A stretch of DNA of 7,880 bases from the NCBI GenBank assembly GCA_027039465.1, contig JALWEA010000508.1, positions 1-7,880 of the forward strand. The letters run 5' to 3'. Below the pieces are notes generated by a model that saw nothing but the letters and a program-made list of their open reading frames with translations, did no database searches and was not told the DNA's origin. The number at the start of each line of letters is the position of its first letter. The first letter of the stretch is position 1. Origin of the DNA: Calditrichia bacterium. GTDB lineage: Bacteria; Calditrichota; Calditrichia; Calditrichales; Calditrichaceae. This document shows positions 1 to 5,906 of this stretch, one piece after another. The position numbers were made by a program, and so were the translations under genes.

Positions 1-73
1 GTATTTCTCTTTTTTCATTAGGCATCTATCCTTATATTTATTTTTTTAATGCTCTTGGATTGTTTTCTAAAAA

Positions 74-79
74 AAGGAG
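74..79 (+). promoter_or_regulatory. Ribosome binding site deciding the MFS start
   Basis: AAGGAG lies 8 nt upstream of the ATG at 88. The in-frame ATG at 49 has only an A/T-rich leader with no Shine-Dalgarno match and would add 13 residues to the N-terminus. The start at 88 is therefore preferred. Confidence 0.8.
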
Positions 80-87
80 ATGCGGAG

Positions 88-1731
88 ATGGCAGAAGTTC
101 AGCAGGAAGCTCCTATCGAAAAAAAGTCTTTGGGACAGGTAATCACCGATGCCTTCAATGAATTAGGCGGAACCTTCAAAGCTTTTTTTCAGGCGCCTCA
201 AGCCCTGTGGGGCGTTAATGTTCCTTACATTATCGAAGGTTTGGTTTACTTCGGCATTCTGACGATTTTAGGGAAATTCTCTTCGGAGAACGTTGGTTTG
301 ACCGACGCGCAAGCCGGGGTTGTTTACAGCTTTGTTACCGGCGGCATTACCTTTGCCATGCTTATTTTAGGCGGCTGGGCCGATAAATTGGGCGTGCGCA
401 AAGCATTGGTGCTGGCATTTACTTTTATGTTGGCCGGGCGTATTTTTGTTGCGCTTTCGGGAACCATTCCTTTGGGGCACGGTCTTTGGTCACCCATGTT
501 TTTTACCATGATGGGCGGATTGACCATTATGGTGCTGGCCTACGGTTTATTCCAACCGGCGGCCTATTCCGGTGTTAAACGCTACACCAACAAAAAAACA
601 GCAGCCATGGGCTATGCCGTTATTTACGGTTTAATGAATTTGGGCGCCTTTTTCTCAGGATTCGTTTCTTCGTTTACCCGTCACGCGTCCGTAAACCTTT
701 TTCCGCCTAACGGACTAACCGCCGTTTTTTGGGTTTATGTTATTTTAACCGCTGTTTCTTTAATTTTAACCATGGTGTTAATTACACGTAAATCGGACAA
801 AGCCGCGGTGGAGAAAGTAATCAAACAAAACGAAGAATTGGTGCGCAAAGGCGAAGCGGTTGAGGATGAGGAGGAAGAAGAAAGCGCCAAACCGAAAGTT
901 AAAATAAACAACATCCCGATTATTATTTACAGTTTATTGGCCATCGGATTTTTTATGCTTTCCGATTTCGGCTTTAAAAATTCCATCAATCAGGTTTTTG
1001 ACGTTCGCTTATTCGGACTCAATATTCATATCGATACGGCTTTTATTCTTTCATTAGTTATGGTCGGCGTGGCCTCCTGGGATTATCTCAAACGTCGTCC
1101 CTGGCATCCGTTTCGTGACAAACGATTTACCTTCTTCATTTTCATCTTGGTACCGGTGCAGACCTTGTTTGCGCACAACTGGTTAACCTTACCGTACTAT
1201 CTTGACCGCGCATTTCAGGGAACGGTGGTCAGCCAATATTTTGAAGTATTTACCAATTTGAATCCCATTTTGATTTTTATTTTAACGCCGATCATCGCCG
1301 GACTAACGGCTAAGGCCAATGTGTACAAAATGATGATCTGGGGTACCCTGGTCATGGCCATTCCGACCTTTTTGCTGGCCATCGGGCCGCATGTGGTTAG
1401 CTTTTTGATTTACGTATTATTCATGACCATCGGTGAGGCCATGTGGTCGCCGCGTTTTTTGCAATGGATTGCCGAAATCGCGCCCAAGGGCAAAGTCGGT
1501 TTGTACATGGGTGTGGGACAGTTTCCGTGGTTTTTGGACAAAGTGGTAACCGGCTTGTATTCGGGTTGGTTTTTGGAAAAATACTGTCCGAAAGGCGTGC
1601 CGGTTGACCAATTGCACACGGGAACGCTTTGGTTCATTTACGGTTTGATCGCCATTATTACACCGATCAGTTTGTGGCTGGCCAGAAAATGGATGCTGAA
1701 AGGCATGCCCGGCGAAGCGCAGAACGGATGA
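88..1731 (+). CDS. POT-like MFS transporter (proton-dependent oligopeptide transporter-like)
   Basis: This is a 547-residue inner-membrane carrier of the major facilitator superfamily, most like the POT/PTR2 peptide transporter branch. A hydrophilic N-terminus of about 40 residues precedes the first membrane segment. The MFS motif A between helices 2 and 3 is clear (GGWADKLGVRKA, residues 95-106). A C-terminal stretch at about 449-476 (GE...SP...AP...GLYMG) matches the POT pattern. Residues 236-276 form a charged cytoplasmic linker with an E/D run at about 259-265, between the two six-helix halves. In the first helix the POT proton-coupling motif ExxER is degenerate: the aligned residues read YIIEG (47-51), so the second Glu is kept but the first Glu and the Arg are not. 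Substrate and coupling ion therefore cannot be assigned; a peptide substrate is possible but unproven. It appears monocistronic, with a 743-nt gene-free stretch following. The fold assignment is firm, the POT subfamily likely. Confidence 0.85.
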   Translation: MAEVQQEAPIEKKSLGQVITDAFNELGGTFKAFFQAPQALWGVNVPYIIEGLVYFGILTILGKFSSENVGLTDAQAGVVYSFVTGGITFAMLILGGWADKLGVRKALVLAFTFMLAGRIFVALSGTIPLGHGLWSPMFFTMMGGLTIMVLAYGLFQPAAYSGVKRYTNKKTAAMGYAVIYGLMNLGAFFSGFVSSFTRHASVNLFPPNGLTAVFWVYVILTAVSLILTMVLITRKSDKAAVEKVIKQNEELVRKGEAVEDEEEEESAKPKVKINNIPIIIYSLLAIGFFMLSDFGFKNSINQVFDVRLFGLNIHIDTAFILSLVMVGVASWDYLKRRPWHPFRDKRFTFFIFILVPVQTLFAHNWLTLPYYLDRAFQGTVVSQYFEVFTNLNPILIFILTPIIAGLTAKANVYKMMIWGTLVMAIPTFLLAIGPHVVSFLIYVLFMTIGEAMWSPRFLQWIAEIAPKGKVGLYMGVGQFPWFLDKVVTGLYSGWFLEKYCPKGVPVDQLHTGTLWFIYGLIAIITPISLWLARKWMLKGMPGEAQNG

Positions 1732-1837
1732 ACCGTTATTCGTTAAGCGGGTGAGCGCTAATCGTGGATGGCCATTTACTGTTTTGATAGCGCGTTTGTC
1801 CCTTGATACGATTCTGCCTTTGATGTTGGACGTTCGA

Positions 1838-1949
1838 TGTAAGGGCGAAGCATTTCCGTTAAGACCCTGCAACCTCAAAAAATTTAACGTTGTGCAACCA
1901 AAAATATCGATTATTTCTTTATTTGTTGGGGAAATGCTTCGCACCTACA
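1838..1949. mobile_element. MITE-like element with 20-bp terminal inverted repeats
   Basis: The left end TGTAAGGGCGAAGCATTTCC (1838-1857) and the right end GGAAATGCTTCGCACCTACA (1930-1949) are inverted copies matching at 18 of 20 positions, with 13 consecutive perfect pairs at the inner side. The 72-nt interior is A/T-rich and non-coding. Size (112 bp), lack of a gene and terminal inversion fit a miniature inverted-repeat element moved in trans. No target-site duplication could be recognised at the edges. The transcribed form could also fold into a long stem-loop. The structure is seen directly; mobility is inferred. Confidence 0.6.
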
Positions 1950-1989
1950 AGTCCGGCGGAATCACTCGGGAACCGGACGCCGAACCAGG

Positions 1990-2280
1990 CTGTCATTCTG
2001 AATTCCTATTCTCGGGATGAAAAATCCCTTGTTCGTTAGATTATCAGATTGAACGTGCTTGTGAATTCCGTTTTAGAACCCATTCCCTTCCCGATTCTCG
2101 GGATGCCCGATTAGCTGCGGGCATTTGGTGAATTGTTTGAATTGAAGTGATTATTCGCTCATCGGCACAAAAAATTGTGGTCGAATGGAAAGTAGCTGCG
2201 ACGGGACGAAGAATCCCTTGCATCCGTTGCTGATTTGGAGGGGATTGCTTCTCCCGACTTCGTCGGGGTCGCAATGACAG
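1990..2280. repeat. Interspersed-repeat-like segment bounded by CTGTCATT / AATGACAG
   Basis: An 8-bp perfect inverted pair, CTGTCATT (1990-1997) and AATGACAG (2273-2280), bounds a 291-bp segment; two further matches follow within the next four positions. Inside are three compact dyads: TCCCGA-TTC-TCGGGA (2089-2103), TGCCCG...CGGGCA (2104-2123) and CCCGAC-TTC-GTCGGG (2253-2267). The 12-mer ATTCTCGGGATG occurs twice (2008-2019 and 2094-2105). Edges of the type TGTCATT...GCAATGACA, with 'GAATCCC' and 'GGGATTGCTTC' internal words, are familiar from dispersed intergenic repeats of many bacterial genomes. Only one copy lies in this window, so dispersal is inferred. Confidence 0.45.
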
Positions 2281-2302
2281 TCTTTATGAATAACGCTTTT
2301 CC

Positions 2303-2371
2303 CATTCAACCATTTAACCAATTAACCATTCAACCTTTCACGATTAACGAATATACGAATAACGGATAACG
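2303..2371. repeat. Degenerate simple-sequence repeats
   Basis: From 2303 to 2337 the words CATTCAACC, ATTTAACC, AATTAACC and CATTCAACC follow one another, a degenerate 8-9 nt tandem repeat. From 2341 to 2371 a second type, based on CGAATAA/CGATTAA/CGGATAA, continues. The tract is non-coding, strongly strand-asymmetric (few G in the first part), and lies 100-170 nt upstream of the SGNH hydrolase gene. Confidence 0.5.
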
Positions 2372-2474
2372 CCCTCTTCAACCCTTACACCCTTAACATT
2401 TAATAATATTTTCTCCCTTTGTTTTTTATCTTCCTTCTGGTTATTTTAGGACAAAAAAATAGGATTTATATTCC

Positions 2475-4352
2475 GTGAAGCGTTTTGCTTTTTACATTTC
2501 ATTGATCATTTTGCCGATTTTAATTTTGGCCGCTTTGGAAGGCGGGCTGCGGCTTTTCGGCTATGGTAAAGACTATTCTTTACTCAAGCGGCAAGGAGAC
2601 TACTACCTTCTAAATCCCGATTATCCGGCTAAGTTTTTTTCTCAAAACGATATTTCCATTCCCGAATTTGTGGCGCAGAAAATACCGGTACGCAAAGCTC
2701 GGAACACCAAACGTATTGTGTGTTTGGGCGGTTCGACCACCGAAGGTTTCCCTTTTGAAATCGACATAAATTTTCCTCATTTTCTACAATGTTATTTGCA
2801 AAAGCACTATCGGCAAAAGCATTGGCAGGTCATTAATCTCGGCCTTTCGGCTATCAATTCACACAGTGTGCGCAACATGGCAGGTGAAATTTTGAAGTTG
2901 CAGCCGGATGCGGTCTTGATCTACATGGGGCACAATGAATTTTACGGCGCCCTGGGTTTGGCTTCAGCCAGCGTGATCGGTTCGAATCCTTCTTTTGTCC
3001 AATTTTTGTTAAAATTGAAATCCTTTCGCATTTATCAGCTTTTGGACAATTTTATTCATCTTTTTAGTCCAAAGCCCAAGAAATCCGCAGCGACACTCAT
3101 GGCCGCCATGATCAAAAAAAGCCGTATTGTGCCGGACTCGCCCGTGTATCGTAAAACGTTGCGCAACTTCAGAATTAATTTAAAACACATTGTCAGTACC
3201 TTTGAACAAAACCATATTCCTGTTTTAGTCGGTACGCTGGTCAGCAATTTAAAGGATCAGGAACCTTTGGGTTTTCCGGATTCGGATTCTGCTCTTGCCG
3301 TTTACGCAGCCATTCGGCAAGCTTTAAAAGAAAAAAATCGGGCAAAGGCCAAAATACTTTTGCAGCAGGCCGTTCAACGCGACAGCTTGAATCCTTTGCT
3401 CCATTATTTTTCGGGACAACTTTTTTACCAAAGCGGGCAGTTTGGCAAGGCAAGGCGGCAATTTCTTTTGGCTAAAGATTTGGATCAAATGCCGTTTCGG
3501 GCACCTTCGGCAATGAATGGAATTATTCGGCAGATCTGCCAAAACAGTGATGCGCAGCTTGTTAAAATCGATTCGTTGTTTGGCGCACATTCGCCGCACG
3601 GCATTACGGACAGCAGCCTGTTTCTGGAGCATCTGCATCCGAATGCGCAAGGTTATCAATGGCTGGCGTTTGGATTTTTCAATGCCTTAGCGCGCGCGGA
3701 TTCCCTTTCTTTGCCGCCGAAATCGTGCGCCCGTTTTACCAATCTGGATGTGGCCATCGGTGAATTGAAAATTGCGGATTTGGTTTCGCACCCGCCTTTT
3801 AACGGCCGAACGCATTTTAAACCACACCGTTTTGAACCGTCCCTTGTGCAATCCCTTGCCTACCGTCATGTTTTCAAGGGCTTGCTCTGGGATGCCGCTC
3901 ATTTGCAGTTGGGTGATTATTTTGAACGGCAAGGTCAAACATCGCAGGCTTTAAAAGAATATTTTACCGTGCTCGAGGCGGACTCGTTGCATTTTAGTGC
4001 GCTGTACAAAATCGGTGATCTGCTTTTAAAACAAAAAAAGATAAAAGATGCACTTGCCTTTTATGGCAAAGCCGTTTCCGCCCGGCCGAAGGTTGCTTTT
4101 TTAAAGGCTAAGCTGGCGCGCGCACTGCTTTTAAACGGGAATGAATCCGAAGCTATCGACGTTCTTAATGCTGTGATTAATACGCCATCGTTGCGGAGTC
4201 AGCTAAGTGGAAAGCAAATGGATGGTGTGCTGTATCTGAAAGCCATTGCTTTAACAAAGCTTGGAAAGGCAGCGGCAGCCCGCCGTTTGATGAAACGGCC
4301 GGCGGATGAATTCCCAAAAAAATTTAAAACAATGAATCAAAGTGGAAAATAA
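2475..4352 (+). CDS. Membrane-anchored SGNH/GDSL hydrolase with TPR repeats
   Basis: This is a 625-residue protein of the SGNH hydrolase fold (esterase/acyl-transfer type); the substrate is unknown. Translation starts at GTG 2475, with AGGA at 2461-2464 as a modest ribosome binding site. An N-terminal hydrophobic segment (residues about 4-21) followed by EGGLRLFGYG suggests a membrane anchor with the rest outside the cytoplasm. Catalytic blocks are visible in order: GGSTTEG with nucleophile Ser87, Gly123 (block II), GHNE with Asn154 (block III), and EHLHPN with Glu385 and His388, where the usual Asp of DxxH is Glu. A helical TPR-like insertion (about 275-340) separates block III from the catalytic His. 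At least two to three further TPR units follow at about 470-570. Together these suggest an enzyme that docks on a partner or cell-surface complex. It is probably co-transcribed with the peroxiredoxin gene 20 nt downstream. The SGNH and TPR calls are firm; the reaction is not. Confidence 0.85.
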   Translation: MKRFAFYISLIILPILILAALEGGLRLFGYGKDYSLLKRQGDYYLLNPDYPAKFFSQNDISIPEFVAQKIPVRKARNTKRIVCLGGSTTEGFPFEIDINFPHFLQCYLQKHYRQKHWQVINLGLSAINSHSVRNMAGEILKLQPDAVLIYMGHNEFYGALGLASASVIGSNPSFVQFLLKLKSFRIYQLLDNFIHLFSPKPKKSAATLMAAMIKKSRIVPDSPVYRKTLRNFRINLKHIVSTFEQNHIPVLVGTLVSNLKDQEPLGFPDSDSALAVYAAIRQALKEKNRAKAKILLQQAVQRDSLNPLLHYFSGQLFYQSGQFGKARRQFLLAKDLDQMPFRAPSAMNGIIRQICQNSDAQLVKIDSLFGAHSPHGITDSSLFLEHLHPNAQGYQWLAFGFFNALARADSLSLPPKSCARFTNLDVAIGELKIADLVSHPPFNGRTHFKPHRFEPSLVQSLAYRHVFKGLLWDAAHLQLGDYFERQGQTSQALKEYFTVLEADSLHFSALYKIGDLLLKQKKIKDALAFYGKAVSARPKVAFLKAKLARALLLNGNESEAIDVLNAVINTPSLRSQLSGKQMDGVLYLKAIALTKLGKAAAARRLMKRPADEFPKKFKTMNQSGK

Positions 4353-4357
4353 ATTTG

Positions 4358-4364
4358 AAAGGAG
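4358..4364 (+). promoter_or_regulatory. Ribosome binding site deciding the peroxiredoxin start
   Basis: AAAGGAG lies 8 nt upstream of ATG 4373. An in-frame TTG at 4355 would place this purine-rich stretch inside the coding region. The ATG at 4373 is chosen, and it also gives the usual family length. Confidence 0.85.
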
Positions 4365-4372
4365 AACGCATT

Positions 4373-4843
4373 ATGTTGGAAGCAGGAATCGTTGCACCGG
4401 ATTTTACCTTGCCAGATCAGAACGGGGAGCCGGTTTCGCTGGGGCAATTTAGGGGTAAATGGGTGGTGCTTTATTTTTACCCGAAGGACATGACGCCTGG
4501 GTGCACCACCGAGGCGTGCAATTTTCAAGAGGCTTTGCCCGATTTTCAGAAGATCGATGCGGTCGTTTTGGGCGTCAGTAAGGATTCGGTGGCGCGGCAC
4601 AAAAAATTTGCCGAAAAATACAATCTGCAGTTTCCGTTGCTGAGCGATGCGGAAAGTAATGTGTGCGAAACGTACGGCGTTTACGGCAAGAAGAAACTTT
4701 ACGGCCGCGAGTACATGGGCATCACGCGCAGCACGTTTCTGATTGATCCGGAGGGGAAAATCGTTAAGGTGTATCCGAAGGTGAAGGTTAAGACGCATCA
4801 TGAGGAGGTGATGAAGGATTTACAGGTGCTGAAGGAGAGTTAG
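4373..4843 (+). CDS. bcp: Thioredoxin-dependent thiol peroxidase (Bcp/PrxQ-type peroxiredoxin)
   Basis: This is a 156-residue cytosolic peroxiredoxin that reduces hydrogen peroxide and organic hydroperoxides using thioredoxin. The family signature is complete: YFYPKDMTPGCTTEAC (residues 35-49) holds the TPGC active site with peroxidatic Cys44, and Cys49 sits five residues on, as in the two-cysteine Bcp/PrxQ subgroup. Arg119 in GITRSTFLID is the conserved active-site Arg. A third Cys (98) is not part of the usual mechanism. There is no signal peptide, and the length equals typical Bcp. The gene begins 20 nt after the stop of the SGNH hydrolase gene with its own strong ribosome binding site, suggesting one operon; nothing shows a functional link. 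The palindrome array starts about 30-50 nt after its stop codon, so its transcript probably runs into or ends in those hairpins. Confidence 0.93.
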   Translation: MLEAGIVAPDFTLPDQNGEPVSLGQFRGKWVVLYFYPKDMTPGCTTEACNFQEALPDFQKIDAVVLGVSKDSVARHKKFAEKYNLQFPLLSDAESNVCETYGVYGKKKLYGREYMGITRSTFLIDPEGKIVKVYPKVKVKTHHEEVMKDLQVLKES

Positions 4844-4871
4844 GCTCCGAGTAATCAAGTGTTTGCTCAAG

Positions 4872-4962
4872 GATAAAGAAAAATAGAGCTTGAGTAGCAC
4901 CCTAAAGGGCGAAATTAATTGGGGTTCGTCCGGTTGTCCCCATCGTAAACGATGAGGCTAAC
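4872..4962 (+). repeat. Partial REP-like element: right end only (copy 1)
   Basis: This solo right end has the inner hairpin CACCC-TAAA-GGGCG (4898-4911, one mismatch against the CGCCC of other copies). It is followed by the outer hairpin CCCCATCG-TAAA-CGATGAGG (4938-4957, one mismatch) and the CTAAC foot (4958-4962). The preceding 20-25 nt (AAAAATAGAGCTTGAGTAG, ending at 4897) resemble the last codons of the transposase gene, so this may be the remnant of a decayed copy. No left end is found between it and the peroxiredoxin stop codon. Confidence 0.65.
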
Positions 4963-5015
4963 AAATTAGCAGGATGAGCTTGCAGATTAGAGAGTTTGGT
5001 TGATTATTTTAAAAT

Positions 5016-5183
5016 GTTAGCCACATCCTTTGGGATTTGGATTAAAAGGGATGAAGGGGGGAAATTAGAACTGAAAAGATTTTCATAGATTGAGTTTGAA
5101 GAAATGGATTTGGAATAGCGCCCTAAAGGGCAAAGATATTTTGGGGGATCGTCCATTTCCCCATCGTGAACGATGGGGCTAAC
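5016..5183 (+). mobile_element. Internally deleted REP/IS200-like element (copy 2)
   Basis: This 168-bp derivative starts with GTTAG followed by the left hairpin CCACATCC-TTTG-GGATTTGG (5021-5040, degenerate). It continues through a remnant of the transposase 3' end (5068-5118). It then has the right-end hairpins CGCCC-TAAA-GGGC (5119-5131) and CCCCATCG-TGAA-CGATGGGG (5159-5178), closed by CTAAC (5179-5183). The second left hairpin seen in copies 3 and 4 is not recognisable. Order and ends match the full copy, so it is best read as the same element with most of the gene deleted, possibly mobilisable in trans by the nearby transposase. Confidence 0.65.
5068..5118 (+). pseudogene. Remnant of a transposase 3' end
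   Basis: The stretch from GAACTGAAAAGATTTT to the TAG at 5116-5118 aligns with the last 60 or so bases of the intact transposase gene. The final 31 nt (from ATTGAGTTTGAAGAAAT at 5088) differ from the intact gene at a single base. About nine bases corresponding to the 'AAGAAGCGGGG' part of the intact gene are missing, which breaks collinearity upstream. It is followed, as in the intact copy, by the CCCTAAAGGG hairpin. It encodes nothing by itself. Confidence 0.75.
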
Positions 5184-5243
5184 AGTAATGGAATAAGTTT
5201 TTTAAGAGTTTTGAAAAAACGATCTTTTTGGAAGTGCTGAAAT

Positions 5244-5268
5244 GTTAGCCACATCCTTTAGGATGTGG
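5244..5268 (+). repeat. Left outer hairpin (REP-like, GTTAG foot)
   Basis: GTTAG is followed by the perfect 8-bp stem CCACATCC-TTTA-GGATGTGG. The same unit recurs at 5016-5040 and, with GTTTTAG in place of the GTTAG foot, at 5907-5933. Read on the opposite strand, the right-end hairpin has the same foot and loop; only four positions (two base pairs) differ. Confidence 0.8.
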
Positions 5269-5296
5269 ATGAAAGAGATAGAAAGGAAATAATTGA

Positions 5297-5310
5297 GGAC
5301 GTTTACGTCC
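5297..5310 (+). repeat. Left inner hairpin upstream of the transposase gene
   Basis: GGACG-TTTA-CGTCC forms a perfect 5-bp stem, extendable by one A-T pair, with the TTTA loop shared by the outer left hairpin. It ends 11 nt before the Shine-Dalgarno sequence AAGGAGG (5321-5327) of the transposase gene. It could therefore also affect translation if the transcript includes it. Confidence 0.65.
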
Positions 5311-5337
5311 TTCTGATAAAAAGGAGGGAGGATAATA

Positions 5338-5787
5338 ATGAAAAAATCTTTTACCAAACTTTATGTCCATTGTGTTTGGTCAACAAAGAACCGCGAAAAG
5401 ATTTTGACAAAGCCCCTCCGTAAAAAATTGTTTGCCCATATAAAAGAGAATTGTGTTAAAAAGGAGATTACTTTATTGGAAATTAATGGGCATAACGATC
5501 ATGTGCATTTTCTTCTTGATCTGCATCCCACGATGTCGCTGGCGGAAGTTGTTAATCTCGTTAAAGGAGAGTCTTCCCATTGGATTAATGAAAACAAATT
5601 GGCTTTGGGGCATTTTAACTGGCAAAAAAGATACAGCGCTTTTTCAGTGAGTCCTTCCGTTGTAGAAAAGGTTGTAAATTATATTCGGAATCAGGAAGAG
5701 CATCATCAAAAGTTGTCTTATTTGGAAGAACTAAAAAAATTTTATAAAGAAGCGGGGATTGAGTTTGAAGAAATAGATTTGGAATAG
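5338..5787 (+). CDS. Y1 HUH transposase, IS200-like / REP-associated (RAYT-like)
   Basis: This is a 149-residue single-domain Y1 transposase (Transposase_17 type) that cuts and rejoins single-stranded DNA at hairpin ends through a 5'-phosphotyrosine link. The HUH metal-binding motif is His55-Val-His57 in INGHNDHVHFLL. The catalytic Tyr is Tyr115 in VVNYIRNQEEHH, with Gln119 four residues on as the third metal ligand, the spacing known from IS200/IS605 TnpA. The conserved 'W..RYSAFSVSPS' stretch (95-106) precedes it. All catalytic residues and the full family length are present, so it looks functional. The start ATG has AAGGAGG at 5321-5327, 10 nt upstream. The gene sits inside an array of hairpin repeats, and no tnpB is nearby. 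That favours a RAYT-like or minimal IS200-like role. The repeats are its probable substrates, an inference from context. Confidence 0.9.
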   Translation: MKKSFTKLYVHCVWSTKNREKILTKPLRKKLFAHIKENCVKKEITLLEINGHNDHVHFLLDLHPTMSLAEVVNLVKGESSHWINENKLALGHFNWQKRYSAFSVSPSVVEKVVNYIRNQEEHHQKLSYLEELKKFYKEAGIEFEEIDLE

Positions 5788-5830
5788 AACGCCCTAAAGG
5801 GCGAGAATATTTTGAGGGGCCGTTCGTTAA

Positions 5831-5855
5831 CCCCATCGTAAACGATGGGGCTAAC
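5831..5855 (+). repeat. Right outer hairpin (REP-like, CTAAC foot)
   Basis: The perfect stem CCCCATCG-TAAA-CGATGGGG (5831-5850) is followed by CTAAC (5851-5855). It recurs at 4938-4962, 5159-5183 and 6075-6099. It is an inverted counterpart of the left outer hairpin. The two differences within the stem are matched by changes on the opposite side, so pairing is kept. Confidence 0.8.
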
Positions 5856-5906
5856 AAATTAACTGGATGAACGTTCAGATAAAAAATCAGCGTGACTATT
5901 GTTAAC

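Larger units (their letters stand above)
1732..2474. other. Gene-free interval of 743 nt with repeats
   Basis: No reading frame here has both a plausible start and protein-like composition. The short open frames overlap the inverted repeats described separately. The interval contains a MITE-like element (1838-1949), a GC-rich hairpin-bearing repeat segment (1990-2280) and degenerate AACCATT-type simple repeats (2303-2371). A small imperfect dyad GCGCTA/TAGCGC lies at 1755-1793. GTCCGG (1951-1956) and CCGGAC (1973-1978) can pair between the two repeat elements. I see no clear terminator for the upstream transporter gene: AACGG/CCGTT at 1723-1737 spans its stop codon but has only a 5-bp stem and no T tract. 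A promoter for the downstream gene presumably lies in 2372-2460, but no box could be assigned. Confidence 0.7.
5244..5855 (+). mobile_element. Full IS200-like / RAYT-REP element (copy 3)
   Basis: This 612-bp unit consists of left end, transposase gene and right end. The left end holds an outer hairpin with GTTAG foot (5244-5268) and an inner hairpin GGACG-TTTA-CGTCC (5297-5310). The right end holds the inner hairpin CGCCC-TAAA-GGGCG (5790-5803), starting two bases after the stop codon, and the outer hairpin with CTAAC foot (5831-5855). No tnpB-like accessory gene is present. As expected for single-strand Y1 transposition, no target duplication is evident. Boundaries are inferred from the shared ends of neighbouring copies. 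Alternatively the transposase is an immobile, REP-associated (RAYT) gene and the hairpins are REP sequences around it. Confidence 0.7.

Noticed and set aside
1417..1944. Long minus-strand open frame (175 codons)
   Set aside because: More than half is antisense to the transporter gene and the rest lies in the MITE-like element; its composition is not protein-like.
1751..2020. Open frame of 89 codons on the plus strand
   Set aside because: It runs through both inverted-repeat arms of the MITE-like element and into the next repeat, has no ribosome binding site and no recognisable protein features.
2044..2274. Minus-strand open frame of 76 codons
   Set aside because: It lies wholly inside the hairpin-rich repeat segment, with no family resemblance.
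4337..4801. Minus-strand open frame of 154 codons
   Set aside because: It is antisense to the clearly recognisable peroxiredoxin gene.
5790..5803. Intrinsic terminator directly after the transposase stop codon
   Set aside because: The hairpin CGCCC-TAAA-GGGCG is not followed by a T tract and recurs as part of the repeat family, so it is better explained as an element end.
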